Shown one piece after another: positions 32,513-40,489 of a stretch of 64,000 nt of DNA (positions are counted from its first letter, which is position 1; each line of letters begins with the position of its first letter). The notes under the pieces were generated by a model that ran no database searches, was not told the origin of the DNA, and saw only the letters and a program-made list of their open reading frames with translations. The DNA is from Mesorhizobium sp. M2E.F.Ca.ET.219.01.1.1 (GTDB lineage: Bacteria > Pseudomonadota > Alphaproteobacteria > Rhizobiales > Rhizobiaceae). The position numbers were made by a program, and so were the translations under genes. Location: contig NZ_SADT02000006.1 of assembly GCF_004016445.2 (NCBI RefSeq), positions 496,001-560,000 of the forward strand, in the 5' to 3' direction.

Positions 32513-33544
32513 CTAGATATTTTCCGGCAGATAGATGTCGAAGGGCAGAAAGGTCTGTCCCGGGGCATTGGCCGCGCCGCTTTCGATGGCATGCGCCATC
32601 AGCCCGACGAGTTCCCGGCAGAGCGCGGCAAGCGGCGTCGAGATCACCATGGTGAGGATGTTGTCGGCAAGCGCCGCGCGCGAGACGGCGTTGATCTCGT
32701 TGCAGATGACGACCGGCATCTCGGCCGGGTTCGCCGTCCGCAGCGCCGAGACCGCGCCCTCCATGCCGCCGCCGGCGACATAGCAGCCGGCGAGATCGGG
32801 ATGGCGGGCCAGGAGGTCGAGCATGGCGTCATGCGTCACGTCATTGGCCTCGAGGTTGACCAGCGTCTCCATCACGGTGAAGTCGGGCGCGTGCTCGCGG
32901 AAGAAAGAGCGGAAGCCGATCTCGCGCAGCTCATGGCCGTGGAAGCGGTGGCTGCCGACGAAGAGCGCCACCTTGCCCGGCTTCCTGGCGGCCTTGGCGA
33001 TCATCCAGGCGGCGCTCCGCCCGACCTTGCGGTTGTCGAGACCGACATAGCCCTCGCGGATGCCGGCGGCAAAATCGGACAGCAGCGAGAAGACCGGCTG
33101 GCCCCTCGCCTTCAGCGCTTCCACGACCGCCGTGAGGTTGGGATGGTCCGGGCCGACGACGGCGATGGCTCTCGACTTGGCCGCCAGCCTGCGCATCTGG
33201 CCGGCGATTTCGTCCGGCGCCAAGGAAGCGGCGAACTCGATTGTCGCGACGCCGCGGAAACGCTGCGACTGTGCGACCGCTACCTCGAGCTCCTTCGCGA
33301 AATCGCCGTAGAAGACGTCATTGCCCCTGAGCAACAGGAAGCCGAGCCGGTATTCCGGCAATTCCTGGCGCATGCGCTGCTTGATCAGCCCGGCGGCGTG
33401 ATAGCCGATCTCGGTGGCGGCGTCATAGACGCGGCGCGCGGTCTCCTCACGCACCGGCAGGCGGCTGTTCAGCACCCTGTCGACGGTGGCGACGCTGACG
33501 CCGGAGACGCGCGCGAGATCAGTAATGGTCGGGCGCTTTGCCAT
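32513..33544 (-). CDS. LacI family transcriptional regulator of the moc-like locus
   Basis: A 343-residue repressor. LacI helix-turn-helix ITDLARVSGVSVATVDRVLN (about residues 7-26) with hinge YDAATEIGYHAAGL, then an RbsB-like effector domain with YRLGFLLLRGNDVFYGDFAKEL, GYVGLDNRKVGRSAAWMI and LAGCYVAGGGMEGAVSAL. The effector half resembles the CcpA/RbsR group that binds sugar-like ligands. The ATG at 33544 follows GAGGAGCATTC. It is divergent from the mocD-like gene and probably controls it and the transporter. MocR of rhizopine loci is, as I recall, of the GntR type, so this is not called MocR. Confidence 0.9.
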   Translation of the reverse strand: MAKRPTITDLARVSGVSVATVDRVLNSRLPVREETARRVYDAATEIGYHAAGLIKQRMRQELPEYRLGFLLLRGNDVFYGDFAKELEVAVAQSQRFRGVATIEFAASLAPDEIAGQMRRLAAKSRAIAVVGPDHPNLTAVVEALKARGQPVFSLLSDFAAGIREGYVGLDNRKVGRSAAWMIAKAARKPGKVALFVGSHRFHGHELREIGFRSFFREHAPDFTVMETLVNLEANDVTHDAMLDLLARHPDLAGCYVAGGGMEGAVSALRTANPAEMPVVICNEINAVSRAALADNILTMVISTPLAALCRELVGLMAHAIESGAANAPGQTFLPFDIYLPENI

Positions 33545-33596
33545 GAATGCTCCTCGCTTGTCCACTCCGGGTATCCGACTCACCCATAGCTCATTC

Positions 33597-33643
33597 TGAT
33601 AGGAAATGATAGAAACTATCTTTGTGATGTTGAGACTATCAGG
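33597..33643. promoter_or_regulatory. Candidate operator array between lacI-like and mocD-like genes
   Basis: GATAGAAACTATC (33608-33620) is a perfect inverted repeat with a three-base centre. It is flanked by an additional CTGATAG on the left and CTATCAG on the right, giving two nested inverted repeats within about 47 bases. Location in the divergent promoter region suggests binding by the adjacent LacI-family protein. Confidence 0.55.
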
Positions 33644-33732
33644 CCTTGCGGCTATGCTGAAGTCGAAAGTCAGCGATCGCGCGAGCCCCGCATGATCGCA
33701 GCGGTTCGCCAAGGGCTACCGGAGGAACCCCA

Positions 33733-34839
33733 ATGACGGCAATCACGTCTTCGGCGGCGTCGCCGCGCGACTACAGCCTGACCGGCCTGGACGCCAGGCT
33801 CGCGGTTGAGAACGGTCTCGCGGCAGCCGAGTGGTACCACACCGAGATTCCGCGCAAGCAGATGAAGGAGCTGATGCAGCGCTCCGACCAGCCGGCGATC
33901 CGCGACACCATCATCTGGCTGGCCGCATTCATCATCAGCGCCGCGGGCGGCATCTGGTTCTGGGGTAGCTGGTGGTGCGTGCCGTTCTTCTTCGTCTACG
34001 GCACGCTCTACGGCTCCTCGACCGATTCCCGCTGGCACGAATGCGGCCACGGCACGGCCTTCCGCACGCAGTGGATGAACGACGTCGTCTACCAGCTCGC
34101 CTGCTTCATGATCATGCGCAACCCGGTGACCTGGCGCTGGAGCCATACGCGCCACCACACCGACACCATCATTGTCGGCCGCGACCCGGAGATCGCCGTT
34201 ATGCGCCCGCCGGACCTTGTGCGCGTCGTCTTGAACTTCTTCGGTATTTTCGACGCCTGGCACGCAATGACCGACATGGTGCGCAATGCCGCCGGTGTCA
34301 TCAGCGCCGCGGAAAAGACCTTCATTCCCGAACAGGAGCAGCCGAAGGCGATCCGCGTGGCCCGCATCTGGCTCGCCATCTACATCGCGACCATCGCGCT
34401 GGCGCTCTACCTGCATTCATGGCTGCCGCTGATGCTCGTCGGCCTGCCTCGCCTCTACGGCGCATGGCATCACGTGATGACCGGGCTGCTGCAGCATGGC
34501 GGGCTTGCCGACAATGTCATCGACCACCGCCTGAACAGCCGCACGGTGCTGATGAACCCGATCAGCCGGTTCATCTACTGGAACATGAACTACCATGTGG
34601 AGCATCACATGTTCCCGATGGTGCCCTATCACGCGCTGCCGAAGCTGCACGAGCTGATCAAGCACGACCTGCCGGCGCCGACGCCTTCGATCCTGGCCGG
34701 CTATCGCGAGATGATCCCGGCCTTCCTGCGCCAGCTGCGCAACGAGGATTACTTCCTCAAGCGCGCGTTGCCGCGGACGGCGAAGCCCTACCGGGAAGAA
34801 CTGCACACCGACAATCCGGTGGCGGCCGCGGCCGAGTGA
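33733..34839 (+). CDS. mocD: Fatty acid desaturase-like di-iron monooxygenase (MocD-like)
   Basis: A 368-residue membrane di-iron protein with the three histidine boxes of the desaturase/hydroxylase superfamily: HECGH (residues 102-106), HTRHH (138-142) and HVEHH (288-292). Hydrophobic segments lie at about 61-95, 117-130 and 212-240. It is followed by a Rieske ferredoxin and a ferredoxin reductase, the exact mocD-mocE-mocF set known from rhizopine (3-O-methyl-scyllo-inosamine) catabolism in Rhizobium leguminosarum, thought to remove the O-methyl group. The neighbours are inositol genes. The substrate could equally be an O-methyl inositol such as pinitol; that is inferred. Confidence 0.82.
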   Translation: MTAITSSAASPRDYSLTGLDARLAVENGLAAAEWYHTEIPRKQMKELMQRSDQPAIRDTIIWLAAFIISAAGGIWFWGSWWCVPFFFVYGTLYGSSTDSRWHECGHGTAFRTQWMNDVVYQLACFMIMRNPVTWRWSHTRHHTDTIIVGRDPEIAVMRPPDLVRVVLNFFGIFDAWHAMTDMVRNAAGVISAAEKTFIPEQEQPKAIRVARIWLAIYIATIALALYLHSWLPLMLVGLPRLYGAWHHVMTGLLQHGGLADNVIDHRLNSRTVLMNPISRFIYWNMNYHVEHHMFPMVPYHALPKLHELIKHDLPAPTPSILAGYREMIPAFLRQLRNEDYFLKRALPRTAKPYREELHTDNPVAAAAE

Positions 34840-34877
34840 GCTGCCCGACCAAAGACCATGAATTCCAGGAGGACGAG

Positions 34878-35192
34878 ATGAGCGACTGGGTCGAGGCCTG
34901 CGCGGCCGGAGACATCGACGAGGAGGACGTGATCCGGTTCGACCATGCCGGGCGCACCTTCGCCATCTACCGCAGCCCGGACGACGAGTACTTCGCCACC
35001 GACGGCCTGTGCACGCATGAAAAGGTGCATCTGGCTGACGGGCTGGTGATGGACGACATCATCGAATGTCCTAAGCACAATGGCCGCTTCAACTACAAGA
35101 CCGGCGACGCGCGCGGCGCCCCGGTCTGCGTCAATTTGAAGACCTATCCGGTCAAGATCGATGCCGGCAAAGTCCTGATCCAGATCGGGTGA
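34878..35192 (+). CDS. mocE: Rieske 2Fe-2S ferredoxin (MocE-like)
   Basis: A 104-residue Rieske-type ferredoxin. Cluster ligands are visible as CTH (Cys45, His47) and CPKH (Cys64, His67), spaced as in bacterial Rieske ferredoxins. The ATG at 34878 follows CAGGAGGACGAG. It passes electrons from the reductase encoded next to the di-iron enzyme encoded before. It lies 38 bases after mocD and four bases before mocF, so the trio is one transcript. Confidence 0.88.
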   Translation: MSDWVEACAAGDIDEEDVIRFDHAGRTFAIYRSPDDEYFATDGLCTHEKVHLADGLVMDDIIECPKHNGRFNYKTGDARGAPVCVNLKTYPVKIDAGKVLIQIG

Positions 35193-35196
35193 GACA

Positions 35197-36423
35197 ATGG
35201 CGGGGATGGTGATCATCGGTGCGGGCGAGTGCGGCGGGCGGGCGGCGCTTGCGATCCGCGATCTCGGCTATGACGGGCCGGTGACGCTGGTCGGCGACGA
35301 GCCGCATCCACCCTATGAGCGACCGCCGCTGTCGAAGGATGCGATGACCGGCGAGGCTCCCTCCATCAAGGCGATCGCCACAGACGCGCTCTTCGCCGAA
35401 CGCGCGATCCGGCACATCCATTCCGTCCGGGCCGTCGCGATCGATCGCGTAGCCCATACCGTGCAGCTTTCGGACGGCTCTTCCCTTCCCTACGACAAGC
35501 TGCTGCTGGCGACCGGCTCCGTGCCGCGCCAGTTGCCGATGCCGGGCCTCGGCTCGCGCTGCGTCTATTTGAGGACCTTCAGCGACGCGCTCGCCATCCG
35601 CGCCCATCTCAGCGCTGGAAACCGCGTCGCCATCATCGGCGGCGGCTTCATCGGGCTTGAGCTTGCCGCTTCGGCCCGGAAACTCGGTGCCGCCGTCACG
35701 GTCATCGAGGCGCAGCCGCGCATCCTGATGCGCGGCGTGCCGGCCGAGATCGCCGACATCATCCACAAGGCGCATGAGGCCGAAGGCGTTTCGATCCGCA
35801 CCGGCCAGGGGCTCGCCGCAATTGCCGATGACGGCAACGAAGTCGCCATCACGCTGACCGATGGGCAGAAGATCGATGCCGACCTGGCGGTGATCGGCAT
35901 CGGCGCCGTGCCGGTGACGGCGCTTGCCGCCGAGACGGGTCTGGCGATCGACAACGGCATCGCCGTGGACGAGCATCTGCGCACCGCGGACCCGGATGTC
36001 TTCGCCGCCGGCGATTGCTGCTCGTTCCCGCTCGCCATCTATGGCGGCCGGCGCGTTCGGCTGGAGGCCTGGCGCAACGCGCAGGAACAAGGCGCGCTGG
36101 CCGCCAGGAACATGCTGGACGCCGACGAGGCGCATGCCGCCGTGCCTTGGTTCTGGTCGGATCAGTATGGGCTGACCTTGCAGATCGCTGGGCTTTCGGA
36201 TGAGGGCAAGAGCATCGTGCGGCGCGACCTCGACGACGGCGCCTTCATCCTGTTCCACCTCGCCGAGGACGGCAGGCTGGTCGCCGCCAGCGGCATCGGT
36301 CCCGGCAATGCGGTGGCGCGCGACATCCGCCTGGCGGAAATGCTGATCGCCAAACGGGCGAAGCCGGCGCCGGAAGCGCTCGGCTCACAGGCGGTCAAGC
36401 TGAAATCGCTGCTGGCGGCTTGA
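35197..36423 (+). CDS. mocF: Ferredoxin reductase, FAD/NAD(P)H-dependent (MocF-like)
   Basis: A 408-residue flavoprotein. FAD-binding motif VIIGAGECGGRAALAIRD (about residues 5-22), PYERPPLSKDAM (about 44-55), NAD-binding motif VAIIGGGFIGLELAASARKLG (about 143-163) and the second FAD motif DPDVFAAGDCC (about 264-274). The C-terminal reductase domain (WFWSDQYGLTLQIAGLSDE) is typical of BphA4/RhdA-type ferredoxin reductases. It reduces the Rieske protein encoded upstream using NAD(P)H. It ends the operon. Confidence 0.9.
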   Translation: MAGMVIIGAGECGGRAALAIRDLGYDGPVTLVGDEPHPPYERPPLSKDAMTGEAPSIKAIATDALFAERAIRHIHSVRAVAIDRVAHTVQLSDGSSLPYDKLLLATGSVPRQLPMPGLGSRCVYLRTFSDALAIRAHLSAGNRVAIIGGGFIGLELAASARKLGAAVTVIEAQPRILMRGVPAEIADIIHKAHEAEGVSIRTGQGLAAIADDGNEVAITLTDGQKIDADLAVIGIGAVPVTALAAETGLAIDNGIAVDEHLRTADPDVFAAGDCCSFPLAIYGGRRVRLEAWRNAQEQGALAARNMLDADEAHAAVPWFWSDQYGLTLQIAGLSDEGKSIVRRDLDDGAFILFHLAEDGRLVAASGIGPGNAVARDIRLAEMLIAKRAKPAPEALGSQAVKLKSLLAA

Positions 36424-36802
36424 ACTGCCTTGATAATTGTTGAGTTCGGCGCTGCCCCTCATCTGCCTGCCGGCATCTTCTCCCCGTAAACGGGCTACGA
36501 CATGCACGCATCTTCTGTGACTGGCGTGACTGATCGGGCCTCGGCTTGATTGCTGCGTGGTTCCCCCAATCCGTCGCTGCTTCGCAGCGCCACCTTTCCC
36601 CCCTCCGGAGGGAAAGGAAGGGAGCGTTGCTGGACGACAAGCATTGACGGCAAGAAGCCTGGCACCTTTCCTCTACCCCGTCGATCGGGGGAGAGGTGGC
36701 TCGGCGAAGCCGAGACGGAGTGGGGGTCGAGCAGCGCTACATTGGACAATGCATGCGCCAAGCTGCCATGCACGCTATGACTCCGCGCTCGAAGCCCGGC
36801 GC
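36424..36802. repeat. 379-base gap filled with palindromic repeat pieces
   Basis: No gene is supported. At least three repeat-like pieces occur: CGCTGCCCCTCATCTGCC ... CTTCTCCCCGTAAACGGG (about 36450-36495), a half of a known rhizobial repeat type; a hairpin CCTTTCCCCCCTCCGGAGGGAAAGG (about 36593-36618) next to CTGCTTCGCAG; and a larger palindrome from CACCTTTCCTCTACCCCG to CGGGGGAGAGGTG with GCTCGGCGAAGCCGAG (about 36661-36712). The mosaic suggests repeated insertion of such elements at one site. Confidence 0.65.
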
Positions 36803-37762
36803 CTAGAACAGCGCCTTCAGCTCATCGAGCTTGTCGTTGACCAGCCAGCCGTAATAGTTCTCCTCGGGCAGCTTTTCCGGTTCGCCGGCGGCGCGACGCT
36901 TATCGTTCTCGGCCTTCAGCGCATAGGCGCGCTGCTCGGGATTGCCGACATTGTAGAGCGTCGCGGCAAGCCCCGGATTGTGGGAGATGTCGAAGCCGGC
37001 GATGCTGCGATAGGCGTCGATCGACTTCCTGATGGTCGCGGCGACGTAAGGCAGCGTCAGGTCCGGATCCATGATGGTCTTGTAGACCGCGTTGGGATCG
37101 TTGACGTCGAGCTCGGGCAGGCCTGAGACCTTGTGCACGAGATCGCTCATCTGCAGCGCGGTCAGCGGGTTCAACTGACCGAGCCCGAAAGTCTGGCCGG
37201 CATAATAGGGCTGGAAAAAGGTAGCGCCGAAGCGGTCGTTGGGGAAGCTTGTGCCGCCGACGGTCTTGCCGCGGAAGGCATGGTTCCAGACCTGCTCGCG
37301 GCATTCCCACAGATCGTAGCTGTCGTCCATGCCGGCGCATTTCTTGAATTCCGGCCGCTGGACGAAATCGCTGACATCCTCGCCCTCATAGGCAAAGGTC
37401 AGCTTGCTGGACAGATAGGACATCGCCTTGACGTAATAGGTCTGCAGCCGGTCATAGGCATCGACATTGTAGGTATGCTCGCCGACGATGGCGCCGACGA
37501 TATGCATCGGGTCGATGCCATAGGCAGCCGCCACCTTCCTGATCTTGCCGCGCAGTTCGGCATCGTTCTGCAGCAACGCGTAGACTTTCCGGTACTTGGC
37601 CCGGAAGGTGGTGTTGGTTGCCTGGGTGCGCCGGCTCGACGCGCCCGGAATATCCGGCTGCACGGCGTTGCGGTTGCCCGGAGGCACCATGGTGGCGGCA
37701 TCGGCGATCGTCACCGCCGCCGCCAATGCAAGACACACAAAAAGAAACAGATACTTCTTCAT
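36803..37762 (-). CDS. DUF1402 family exported protein
   Basis: A 319-residue protein with a signal peptide (YLFLFVCLALAAAVTIADA, about residues 4-22). The mature part has AYGIDPMHIVGAIVGEHTYNVDAYD and YYAGQTFGLGQLNPLTALQMSDLV, a pattern reminiscent of lysozyme-like or lytic transglycosylase folds (a Glu followed by GLGQL), but I would not assign that activity. The family is largely restricted to Rhizobiales and uncharacterised. The ATG at 37762 is chosen because it starts the signal peptide; upstream in-frame sequence runs through a repeat. Confidence 0.82.
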   Translation of the reverse strand: MKKYLFLFVCLALAAAVTIADAATMVPPGNRNAVQPDIPGASSRRTQATNTTFRAKYRKVYALLQNDAELRGKIRKVAAAYGIDPMHIVGAIVGEHTYNVDAYDRLQTYYVKAMSYLSSKLTFAYEGEDVSDFVQRPEFKKCAGMDDSYDLWECREQVWNHAFRGKTVGGTSFPNDRFGATFFQPYYAGQTFGLGQLNPLTALQMSDLVHKVSGLPELDVNDPNAVYKTIMDPDLTLPYVAATIRKSIDAYRSIAGFDISHNPGLAATLYNVGNPEQRAYALKAENDKRRAAGEPEKLPEENYYGWLVNDKLDELKALF

Positions 37763-37821
37763 CCGCCGCCGCTTTGGGGCGGCTCGGCTATCGCCGCTCC
37801 ACCCCAACCATTTGATTGAAC

Positions 37822-37865
37822 GCAATTTCAGACGGAAAACCGCTGGACAGTTTTGCTGAAATTGC
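37822..37865. repeat. 44-base palindromic repeat, copy 2
   Basis: GCAATTTCAG and CTGAAATTGC form perfect 10-base ends around GACGGAAAACCG and a TTTTG block. It shares the framework and length of the copy at 11935-11978. It lies about 60 bases upstream of the DUF1402 start. Confidence 0.75.
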
Positions 37866-38024
37866 TTCCAGAACGCGCGGCAACCTAGGTAAAGCGTCCG
37901 GCAGAGTCGAGAGAAGGCTACCAACTGCCCCCAAGAATGGTGGCCCGATGCCTCCATTTGGCCACACCCAAAGTTGGTCGGCCGGGCAAGTCGGGCCGGC
38001 GCTGAGGCGGCCCGACTTCAAAAG

Positions 38025-39335
38025 TCAGAGGATGAAGCGCGACAGGTCGGTGTTGCGCGACAGGTCGCCGACATGCTTCTCGACATAGGCGGCGTCGATG
38101 GTGACCGCTGTGCCGTTGCGGTCCGGCGCATCGTAGGAAATCTCGTCCAGCACGCGCTCCATCACCGTCTGCAGACGCCGCGCGCCGATGTTCTCGACGC
38201 TGGCGTTAAGGTCGACGGCGATGCCGGCGAGCGAATCGATCGCGTCGTCGGTAAAGGTCAGCTCGACGCCTTCGGTCTTCATCAGCGCGATATACTGCTT
38301 GATGAGGCTAGCCTCGGTCTCGGTGAGGATGCGGACGAAATCCGACTTCTCCAGCGCGCGCAGCTCGACGCGGATCGGCAGGCGGCCCTGCAGCTCCGGC
38401 AAAAGGTCGGACGGCTTGGAAACGTGGAAGGCGCCGGACGCGATGAACAATATATGGTCGGTTTTGATCGGCCCGTACTTGGTCGCGACCGTCGTGCCTT
38501 CGACCAGCGGCAGCAGGTCGCGCTGCACGCCCTCGCGCGACGGGCCGCCCGAAATGTCGCTCCGGGCCGCGATCTTGTCGATCTCGTCGAGGAAGACAAT
38601 GCCGTCATTTTCGGCCGATTCCAGCGCCCGGCGCACCACCTCGTCCTGGTCGAGCAGCTTGTCGGACTCGTCGTTGACCAGCAGCGCGTAGGAATCGCGC
38701 ACCGTCGTCTTGCGGGTCTTGGTCCTGCGGCCGCCCATCGCCTTCGACAGCATGTCGTTGATGTTGAGGACGCCGACATTGGCGCCGGGCATGCCGGGAA
38801 TCTCGAAGCCGGGCATACCGCCGGTGCCGGTGTCGGCCACCTCGATCTCGATCTCCTTGTCGTCGAGTTCGCCATCGCGCAGCTTCTTGCGGAAGGAGTC
38901 GCGCGTGGCCGGGCTCGCCGTCTTGCCGACGAGGGCTTCCAGCACGCGCTCCTCGGCGTTGATCTGGGCACGCGCCGCGACGTCCTCGCGCATCTTTTCG
39001 CGGGTCAGGCCGATGGCGACCTCGACGAGATCGCGCACGATCTGCTCGACGTCACGGCCGACATAGCCGACCTCGGTGAACTTCGTCGCCTCGACCTTGA
39101 CGAAGGGCGCGCCGGCGAGCCGCGCCAGGCGGCGAGAGATCTCGGTCTTGCCGACGCCGGTCGGGCCGATCATCAGGATGTTCTTCGGCATTACCTCTTC
39201 GCGCATCTGGCCTTCCAGCTGCTGGCGGCGCCAGCGGTTGCGAAGCGCGATCGCCACGGCGCGCTTGGCGTCCTTCTGGCCGATGATGAAGCGGTCGAGT
39301 TCCGAAACGATTTCGCGGGGAGAAAAGGTGCTCAT
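38025..39335 (-). CDS. hslU: ATP-dependent protease ATPase subunit HslU
   Basis: A 436-residue AAA+ unfoldase of the HslUV protease. Walker A is ILMIGPTGVGKTEISRRLARL (about residues 54-74), preceded by the typical N-terminus SPREIVSELDRFIIGQ. Walker B is IVFLDEIDKIA (about 248-258). The I-domain lies between, with GMPGANVGVLNINDML, and the C-terminal tail ends NTDLSRFIL, which docks into HslV. Length and motifs are complete. It is the last of a four-gene minus-strand set starting with hslV but with two unrelated genes between. Confidence 0.97.
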   Translation of the reverse strand: MSTFSPREIVSELDRFIIGQKDAKRAVAIALRNRWRRQQLEGQMREEVMPKNILMIGPTGVGKTEISRRLARLAGAPFVKVEATKFTEVGYVGRDVEQIVRDLVEVAIGLTREKMREDVAARAQINAEERVLEALVGKTASPATRDSFRKKLRDGELDDKEIEIEVADTGTGGMPGFEIPGMPGANVGVLNINDMLSKAMGGRRTKTRKTTVRDSYALLVNDESDKLLDQDEVVRRALESAENDGIVFLDEIDKIAARSDISGGPSREGVQRDLLPLVEGTTVATKYGPIKTDHILFIASGAFHVSKPSDLLPELQGRLPIRVELRALEKSDFVRILTETEASLIKQYIALMKTEGVELTFTDDAIDSLAGIAVDLNASVENIGARRLQTVMERVLDEISYDAPDRNGTAVTIDAAYVEKHVGDLSRNTDLSRFIL

Positions 39336-39340
39336 ATTAC

Positions 39341-39937
39341 TTAAATTCCACTTTGCCACTGCCTGATTGACTCGAACGGATGCAGCAGCATGATCACGTT
39401 GAGCGTTAGATTGTCCCGGATGATGTAACCCGTGCCGAGCTCGAAGATGAGCGCCAGGGCCACGATCACCCATATAGGTAGCTTTCGCGCCATCACAAAT
39501 CCCAGCGCCATGAACAACGTGTCGGACACCGAGTTGATGATCGAGTCGCCGTAGTAGTTGAGCGAGATGGTGCCGGCGCGGTAGCGCTCGATGATGAAGG
39601 GGCTGTTTTCCAGGATCTCCCAGCCGCCTTCGATGAGGACGGCGAAGGCGAGCCTCAAGCCCACCGGCGAACGCGGGAACAGCGCCCAGGCCAGCGCATA
39701 GAACAGGAAGCCGTGGATGATGTGCGAGAAGGTATACCAGTCCGCGATGTGCTGGGAATTCTCCGAGCTGTTGACCACGCCGTGCCAGAGCTTGACGTAG
39801 CCGCAGGTGCAGATCGGCGGATGGCCCATGCCGTACAAGGTGCCCGCCTGGAAGACGATCAAGGCGAGCACGAGCAGCAGCCCCATGCGCCAGCTGTCCT
39901 CATAGGCGGAAAGCGTCTTGTCCTCAGGCGCAGTCAT
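39341..39937 (-). CDS. DUF2585 family membrane protein
   Basis: A 198-residue inner-membrane protein with about four or five hydrophobic segments (MGLLLVLALIVFQAGTL, IIHGFLFYALAWALF, PIWVIVALALIFELGTGY). Conserved-looking elements are GHPPICTCGYVKLWHG, DWYTFSHIIHGF and EGGWEILENSPFIIERYR. This matches the UPF0314/DUF2585 family, which is found mainly in Rhizobiales and has no known function. It lies five bases upstream of hslU on the same strand, so probable cotranscription. The ATG at 39937 lies four bases past the GNAT stop. Confidence 0.85.
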   Translation of the reverse strand: MTAPEDKTLSAYEDSWRMGLLLVLALIVFQAGTLYGMGHPPICTCGYVKLWHGVVNSSENSQHIADWYTFSHIIHGFLFYALAWALFPRSPVGLRLAFAVLIEGGWEILENSPFIIERYRAGTISLNYYGDSIINSVSDTLFMALGFVMARKLPIWVIVALALIFELGTGYIIRDNLTLNVIMLLHPFESIRQWQSGI

Positions 39938-39941
39938 TCGA

Positions 39942-40466
39942 TCAGTCCCCCAGATTTTCGTCGTCTTCGTCCGCATCGGCGGCCATCAGCACGACGTCCC
40001 CATATTGCGAATGCCTGCGCCCGATCGGCCTGAAGCCGGCCTTCTCATAGGCGCGGATGGCGCGGCCATTGTCGGGATGCGGGTCGATGATGACGCGTGG
40101 CGCGCCTTCCTCGAACAGCTCCTCGACGAACTGGCGCAGGATGGCCGAGCCATGGCCGATGCCGACCAGCTCCGGCGGGCCGATCGTGAGATCGACGCCC
40201 AGCGTGCCGAAAGGCTGGTCGGCATAGGGATGGTCGTCCTCCATATGCGGGTCGTAGCTCTGCAGATAGGCGATCGGCCTGCCATCCAATTCGACGATCA
40301 GCGGCTCCACCGAGACCGAATCGATATGCTCGCGGATCTCGGCGATTTCCTTGTCCGGATCGTCCCACCACTCAGCGACATGCGGCTCGCGCAGCCACCT
40401 GCCGATCATCGGCAGATCCTTCTCGGTGACCGGCCGAAAATCGTAGCTATGCTCCTGGTCGGCCAT
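39942..40466 (-). CDS. GNAT acetyltransferase, AAC(6')-like
   Basis: A 174-residue N-acetyltransferase. N-terminus DFRPVTEKDLPMIGRWLREPHVAEWW is characteristic of AAC(6')-type and RimJ-like GNAT proteins, followed by PIAYLQSYDP, the acetyl-CoA region GIGHGSAILRQFVEELF (about 104-120), and NGRAIRAYEKAGFRPIGRR. It could acetylate an aminoglycoside-like or other amine. The ATG at 40466 follows GGGGAGAGGATC. It is inserted between hslV and DUF2585-hslU and is probably part of that transcript. Confidence 0.85.
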   Translation of the reverse strand: MADQEHSYDFRPVTEKDLPMIGRWLREPHVAEWWDDPDKEIAEIREHIDSVSVEPLIVELDGRPIAYLQSYDPHMEDDHPYADQPFGTLGVDLTIGPPELVGIGHGSAILRQFVEELFEEGAPRVIIDPHPDNGRAIRAYEKAGFRPIGRRHSQYGDVVLMAADADEDDENLGD

Positions 40467-40489
40467 GATCCTCTCCCCGATCATGGACC

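Noticed and set aside
37974..39344. 456-codon plus-strand frame over hslU
   Set aside because: It is antisense to a complete hslU.
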